A stretch of 64,000 nt of DNA from Ceratodon purpureus (Eukaryota > Streptophyta > Bryopsida > Pseudoditrichales > Ditrichaceae): NCBI GenBank assembly GCA_014871385.1, contig CM026428.1, positions 8,575,571-8,639,570 of the forward strand, given 5' to 3'. Of the stretch, positions 59,700 to 64,000 are shown in pieces. The notes under the pieces are model-generated. The model saw nothing but the letters and a program-made list of their open reading frames with translations. It was not told where the DNA came from and made no database searches. A program made the position numbers and the translations under genes. Positions within the stretch are counted from its first letter, which is position 1. Every line of letters begins with the position of its first letter.

Positions 59700-62600
59700 G
59701 GAAGGGCCCTGTCTTTGGTCAATGTTTGCTTTAAAATCAATGCATTAAGCTCCCTCTGAAGCAGCCGTGAAGCCCCCGGCATTTTGCCTCGGTGCCCAGC
59801 ACTCTACTAAGGGGCCCTGTCTGTGGCCAATGTTAGGTTTTATGTCAATGCATTTGCCTCCCTCTGAAGCAGCCGTGAAGCCCCCCGCATTATGCCTCGG
59901 AGCCGAGCACTTCTCTAAGGGGCCCTGTTCTTGGTGAATAATTTCTTTTAATTTCATGCATTTAGCGCCCCTTGAAGCAGCCGTGAAGCCCCCGGCAGTA
60001 TGCCTCAGCGCCGAGTACTCTTCTAAGAGGCCCTGACTTTGGTCAATGTTTGGTTTTATGTCAATGCATTTGGCTCCATCTGAAGCTGCCATGAAGGCCC
60101 GGGCATTATGCCTCGGTGCCCAGCACTTCTCTTAGAGGCCCTGTCATTGATAAATGATTGCTTTAATTTCAAAGCATTTAGCTCCCTCTGAAGCAGCCGT
60201 GAAGCACCAGGCATAATGCCTCGGTGCCGAGCACTTCTCGTAGAGGCCCTAGCTTTGGTGCTTGTTTGCTTTTATGTCAATGCATTTGCCTCCCTCTGAA
60301 GTAGCCGTGAAGCCCCCGGCAGTATGCCTCGGTGCCGAGTACTCTTCTAAGGGGCCCTGTCTTTGGTCAATGTTTGGTTTTATGTCAATGCATTTGGCTC
60401 CATCTGAAGCTGCCATCAAGGCCCGGGCATTATGCCTCGGTGCCGAGCACTTCTCTTAGAGGCCCTGTCTTTGATGAATGATTGGTTTATTTCAATGTAT
60501 TTAGCTCCTTCTCAGGCAGCTATGACGTCCCCGGCATTATGCCTCGCTGCCGAGCACTTCTCGTAGAGGCCCTAGCTTTGGTGCTTGTTTGCTTTTATGT
60601 CAATGCATTTGCCTCCCTCTGAAGCAGCCGTGAAGCACCCGGCATAATGCCTCGGAGCCGAGCACTCTTCCAAGGGGTCTTGACTTTGGTGACCGTTTTC
60701 CTTTATTTCAATGCATTTAGCTCCCTCTGAAGCAGCCGTGAAGCCCCCGGCATAATGCCTCGGTGCCGAGCACTCTTCCAAGGGGCCTTCACTTTGGTGA
60801 GTGTTTGCTTTAATTTCAAAGCATTTAGCTCCCTCTGAAGCAGCTGTGAAGCCCCCGAAATAATGCCTCGGTGCCGAGCACCCTTCCAAGGGGCCTTCAC
60901 TTTGGTGAATGTTTGCTTTAATTTCAAAGCATTTAGCTCCCTCAGAAGCAGCCGTGAAGCCCCCCGCATTATGCCTCGGAGCCGAGCACTTCTCTAAGGG
61001 GCCCTGTTCTTGGTGAATAATTTCTTTTAATTTCATGCATTTAGCGCCCCTTGAAGCAGCCGTGAAGCCCCCGGCAGTATGCCTCGGTGCCGAGTACTCT
61101 TCTAAGGGGCCCTCTCTTTGGTCAATGTTTGGTTTTATGTCAATGCATTTGGCTCCATCTGAAGCAGCCGTGAAGCGCCCGGCATTATGCCTCGGTGCCG
61201 AGCACTCTTGCAGGGGGCCCTGTCTTTGGGGTTTGTTTGCCTTTATTTTCCGGTTTTAAGCTCACTCTGAAGCAGCCGTGAAGCCCACCGCATTATGCCT
61301 CGGAGCCGAGCACTTCTCTAAGGGGCCCTGTTCTTGGTGAATAATTTCTTTTAATTTCATGCATTTAGCGCCCCTTGAAGCAGCCGTGAAGCCCCCGGCA
61401 GTATGCCTCGGTGCCGAGTACTCTTCTAAGGGGCCCTGTCTTTGGTCAATGTTTGGTTTTATGTCAATGCATTTGGCTCGATCTGAAGCTGCCATGAAGG
61501 CCCAGGCATTATGCCTCGGTGCCGAGCACTTCTCTTAGAGGCCCTATTATTGATAAATGATTGCTTTAATTTCAAAGCATTTAGCTCCCTCTGAAGCAGC
61601 CGTGAAGCACCAGGCATTATGTCTCGGTGCCGAGCACCCTTCCAAGAGGCCTTCACTTTGGTGAATGTTTGCTTTAATTTCCAAGCATTTAGCTCCCTCT
61701 GAAGCAGCCGTGAAGCCCCCCGCATTATGCCTCGGAGCCGAGCACTTCTCTAAGGGGCCCTGTTCTTGGTGAATAATTTCTTTTAATTTCATGCATTTAG
61801 CGCCCCTTGAAGCAGCCGTGAAGCCCCCGGCAGTATGCCTCGGTGCCGAGTACTCTTCTAAGGGGCCCTCTCTTTGGTCAATGTTTGGTTTTATGTCAAT
61901 GCATTTGGCTCCATCTGAAGCAGCCGTGAAGCGCCCGGCATTATGCCTCGGTGCCGAGCACTCTTGCAGGGGGCCCTGTCTTTGGGGTTTGTTTGCCTTT
62001 ATTTTCCGGTTTTAAGCTCACTCTGAAGCAGCCGTGAAGCCCACCGCATTATGCCTCGGAGCCGAGCACTTCTCTAAGGGGCCCTGTTCTTGGCGAATAA
62101 TTTCTTTTAATTTCATGCATTTAGCGCCCCTTGAAGCAGCCGTGAAGCCCCCGGCAGTATGCCTCGGTGCCGAGTACTCTTCTAAGGGGCCCTGTCTTTG
62201 GTCAATGTTTGGTTTTATGTCAATGCATTTGGCTCGATCTGAAGCTGCCATGAAGGCCCAGGCATTATGCCTCGGTGCCGAGCACTTCTCTTAGAGGCCC
62301 TATTATTGATAAATGATTGCTTTAATTTCAAAGCATTTAGCTCCCTCTGAAGCAGCCGTGAAGCACCAGGCATTATGTCTCGGTGCCGAGCACCCTTGCA
62401 AGGGGCCTTCACTTTGGTGAATGTTTGCTTTAATTTCCAAGCATTTAGCTCCCTCTGAAGCAGCCGTGAAGCCCCCCGCATTATGCCTCGGAGCCGAGCA
62501 CTTCTCTAAGGGGCCCTGTTCTTGGTGAATAATTTCTTTTAATTTCATGCATTTAGCGCCCCTTGAAGCAGCCGTGAAGCCCCCGGCAGTATGCCTCGGT

Positions 62601-64000
62601 GCCGAGTACTCTTCTAAGGGGCCCTGTCTTTGGTCAATGTTTGGTTTTATGTCAATGCATTTGGCTCGATCTGAAGCTGCCATGAAGGCCCGGGCATTAT
62701 GCCTCGGTGCCGAGCACTTCTCTTAGAGGCCCTATTATTGATAAATGATTGCTTTAATTTCAAAGCATTTAGCTCCCTCTGAAGCAGCCGTGAAGCACCA
62801 GGCATTATGTCTCGGTGCCGAGCACCCTTCCAAGCGGCCTTCACTTTGGTGAATGTTTGCTTTAATTTCAAAGCATTTAGCTCCCTCTGAAGCAGCCGTG
62901 AAGCCCCCCGCATTATGCCTCGGAGCCGAGCACTCTTCCAAGGGGCCCTGTTCTTGGTGAATAATTTCTTTTAATTTCATGCATTTGACGCCCCTTGAAG
63001 CAGCCCTGAAGCCTATGGCAGTATGCCTTGGTGCCGAGCACTTCAGTAAGGGGCCCCTGTCTTTCGTGAATAGTTGCTTTGAATTTCATGCATTAAGCTC
63101 CATCTGCAGCAGCCGTGAAGCCCCGGGCATTATGCCTCGGTGTCGAGCACTCTTGCAGGGGGCCCTGTCTTTGGGGTTTGTTTGCCTTTATTTTCCGATT
63201 TTAAGCTCACTCCGAAGCAGCCGTGAAGCCCACCGCATTATGCCTCGGAGCCGAGCACTTCTCTCAGGGGCCCTGTTCTTGGTGAATAATTGCTTTTAAT
63301 TTCATGCATTTAGCGCCCCTTGAAGCAGCCGTGAAGCCTCCGGCAGTATGCCTCGGTGCGGAGTACTCTTCTAAGGGGCCCTGTCTTTGGTCAATGTTTG
63401 GTTTTATGTCAATGCATTTGGCTCCATCTGAAGCTGCCATGAAGGCCCGGGCATTATGCCTCGGTGCCGAGCACTTCTCTTAGAGGCCCCGTCATTGATA
63501 ATTGATTGGTTTATTTCAATGCATTTAGCTCCTTCTCAGGCAGCTATGACGTCCACGGCATTATGCCTCGGTGCCGAGCACTTCTCGTAGAGGCCCTAAA
63601 TTTGGTGACTGTTTTCCTTTATGTCAATGCATTTGCCTCCCTCTGAAGCAGCCGTGAAGCACCCGGCATAATGCCTCGGTGCCGAGCACTCTTTCTAGGG
63701 GCCTTGACTTTGGTGACTGTTTGCTGTAATTTCAAAGCATTTAGCTCCCTCTGAAGCAGCCGTGAAGCCCCCGGCATAATGCCTCGGTGCCGAGCACTTC
63801 TCGTAGAGGCCCTAGCTTTGGTGCTTGTTTGCTTTTATGTCAATGCATTTGGCTCCATCTGAAGCAGCCGTGAAGCCTCCGCATTATGCCTCGGAGCCGA
63901 GCACTTCTCTAAGGGGCCCTGTTCTTGGTGAATGTTTGCTTTAATTTCAAAGCATTTAGCTCCCTCTGAAGCAGCCGTGAAGCACCAGGCATTATGCCTC
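59700..64000. repeat. 108-bp satellite with 7-mer higher-order repeats, continuing past the window
   Basis: About 40 units. The TGAAGCAGCCGTGAAG landmarks fall at 59757, 59865, 59973, 60081 and 60189, exactly 108 bp apart. Each unit has TGCCTCGGTGCCGAGCAC, with a CTCGG/CCGAG palindromic core, GGGGCCCTG, and an AT-rich part ending TTCAATGCATTT. Blocks of seven units repeat at 756 bp: 61035-61259 and 61791-62015 encode identical peptides, and 61459, 62215 and 62647 are spaced 756 and 432 (four units). Because 108 is divisible by three, open frames run through as 36-residue repeats on both strands; these are not taken as genes. Confidence 0.95.

Noticed and set aside
59745-63299. Dozens of open frames of 60-154 codons on both strands in the right-hand array
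   Set aside because: They are a consequence of a 108-bp (3 x 36) satellite; peptides repeat every 36 residues and no start, splice or domain evidence exists.

Overview
This is a eukaryotic, plant-lineage window built almost entirely of transposable elements and satellite DNA. The signs are GT-AG introns, Ty3/Gypsy LTR retrotransposons with plant-style primer sites, a CACTA-type transposase with DUF4218- and DUF4216-like exons, a Mutator-like (MULE) transposase with a C-terminal SWIM zinc finger, and a 108-bp satellite. The composition suggests a large, repeat-rich streptophyte genome, perhaps a charophycean alga or a bryophyte. That is inference; no single-copy marker gene is present to settle it.

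Layout: 1-1785 is AT-rich non-coding DNA. E1 (1786-17126, minus-sense) is a Gypsy element with a fused 2413-aa gag-pol frame and a decayed accessory ORF between pol and the 3' LTR. Its 5' LTR interrupts a host ORF (17127-17830). E2 (19407-32771, minus-sense) is nearly pristine. Its two 3654-bp LTRs differ at three positions that I can see, it has a perfect ATGCA target duplication, and each LTR contains an intact 731-aa ORF. Its gag and pol share one frame separated by a TGA-CGG stop followed by a 9-bp stem, the layout of a plant-type stop-codon readthrough. E3 (35860-48883, minus-sense) is a relative of E1 inserted in an intron of a CACTA-like transposase gene (exons 49969-49144 and 35823-35085). 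That gene remnant is framed by 44-bp inverted repeats (33602-33645 and 49974-50016).

The right third holds a MULE transposase gene (57027-51176) carrying an in-frame TAG. Its catalytic region is broken by a 1542-bp solo LTR related to the E2 LTRs (perfect GGTTG duplication). The intron of this gene is a 107-bp tandem array. Two small unknown genes follow, and from about 59.7 kb to the window end there is a 108-bp satellite with 7-mer (756-bp) higher-order repeats, homologous to the intron array.

The most unusual signals are these. (1) Each retroelement family is saturated, in coding and non-coding parts alike, with its own short motif: CTGGTC/ACCAG in E1, TCCGGA in E2 and its solo-LTR relative, GTCGGC in E3. 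(2) E1 and E3 carry a homologous sense accessory ORF (N-terminal domain plus C-terminal coiled coil); E2 carries a similarly built protein inside its LTR, downstream of a TATA box. (3) There is a candidate UGA readthrough signal between E2 gag and pol. (4) A conserved module around the polypurine tract is repeated in the E1 and E3 leaders. A self-recognition or anti-silencing role for the accessory protein acting on the family motif is a hypothesis only.
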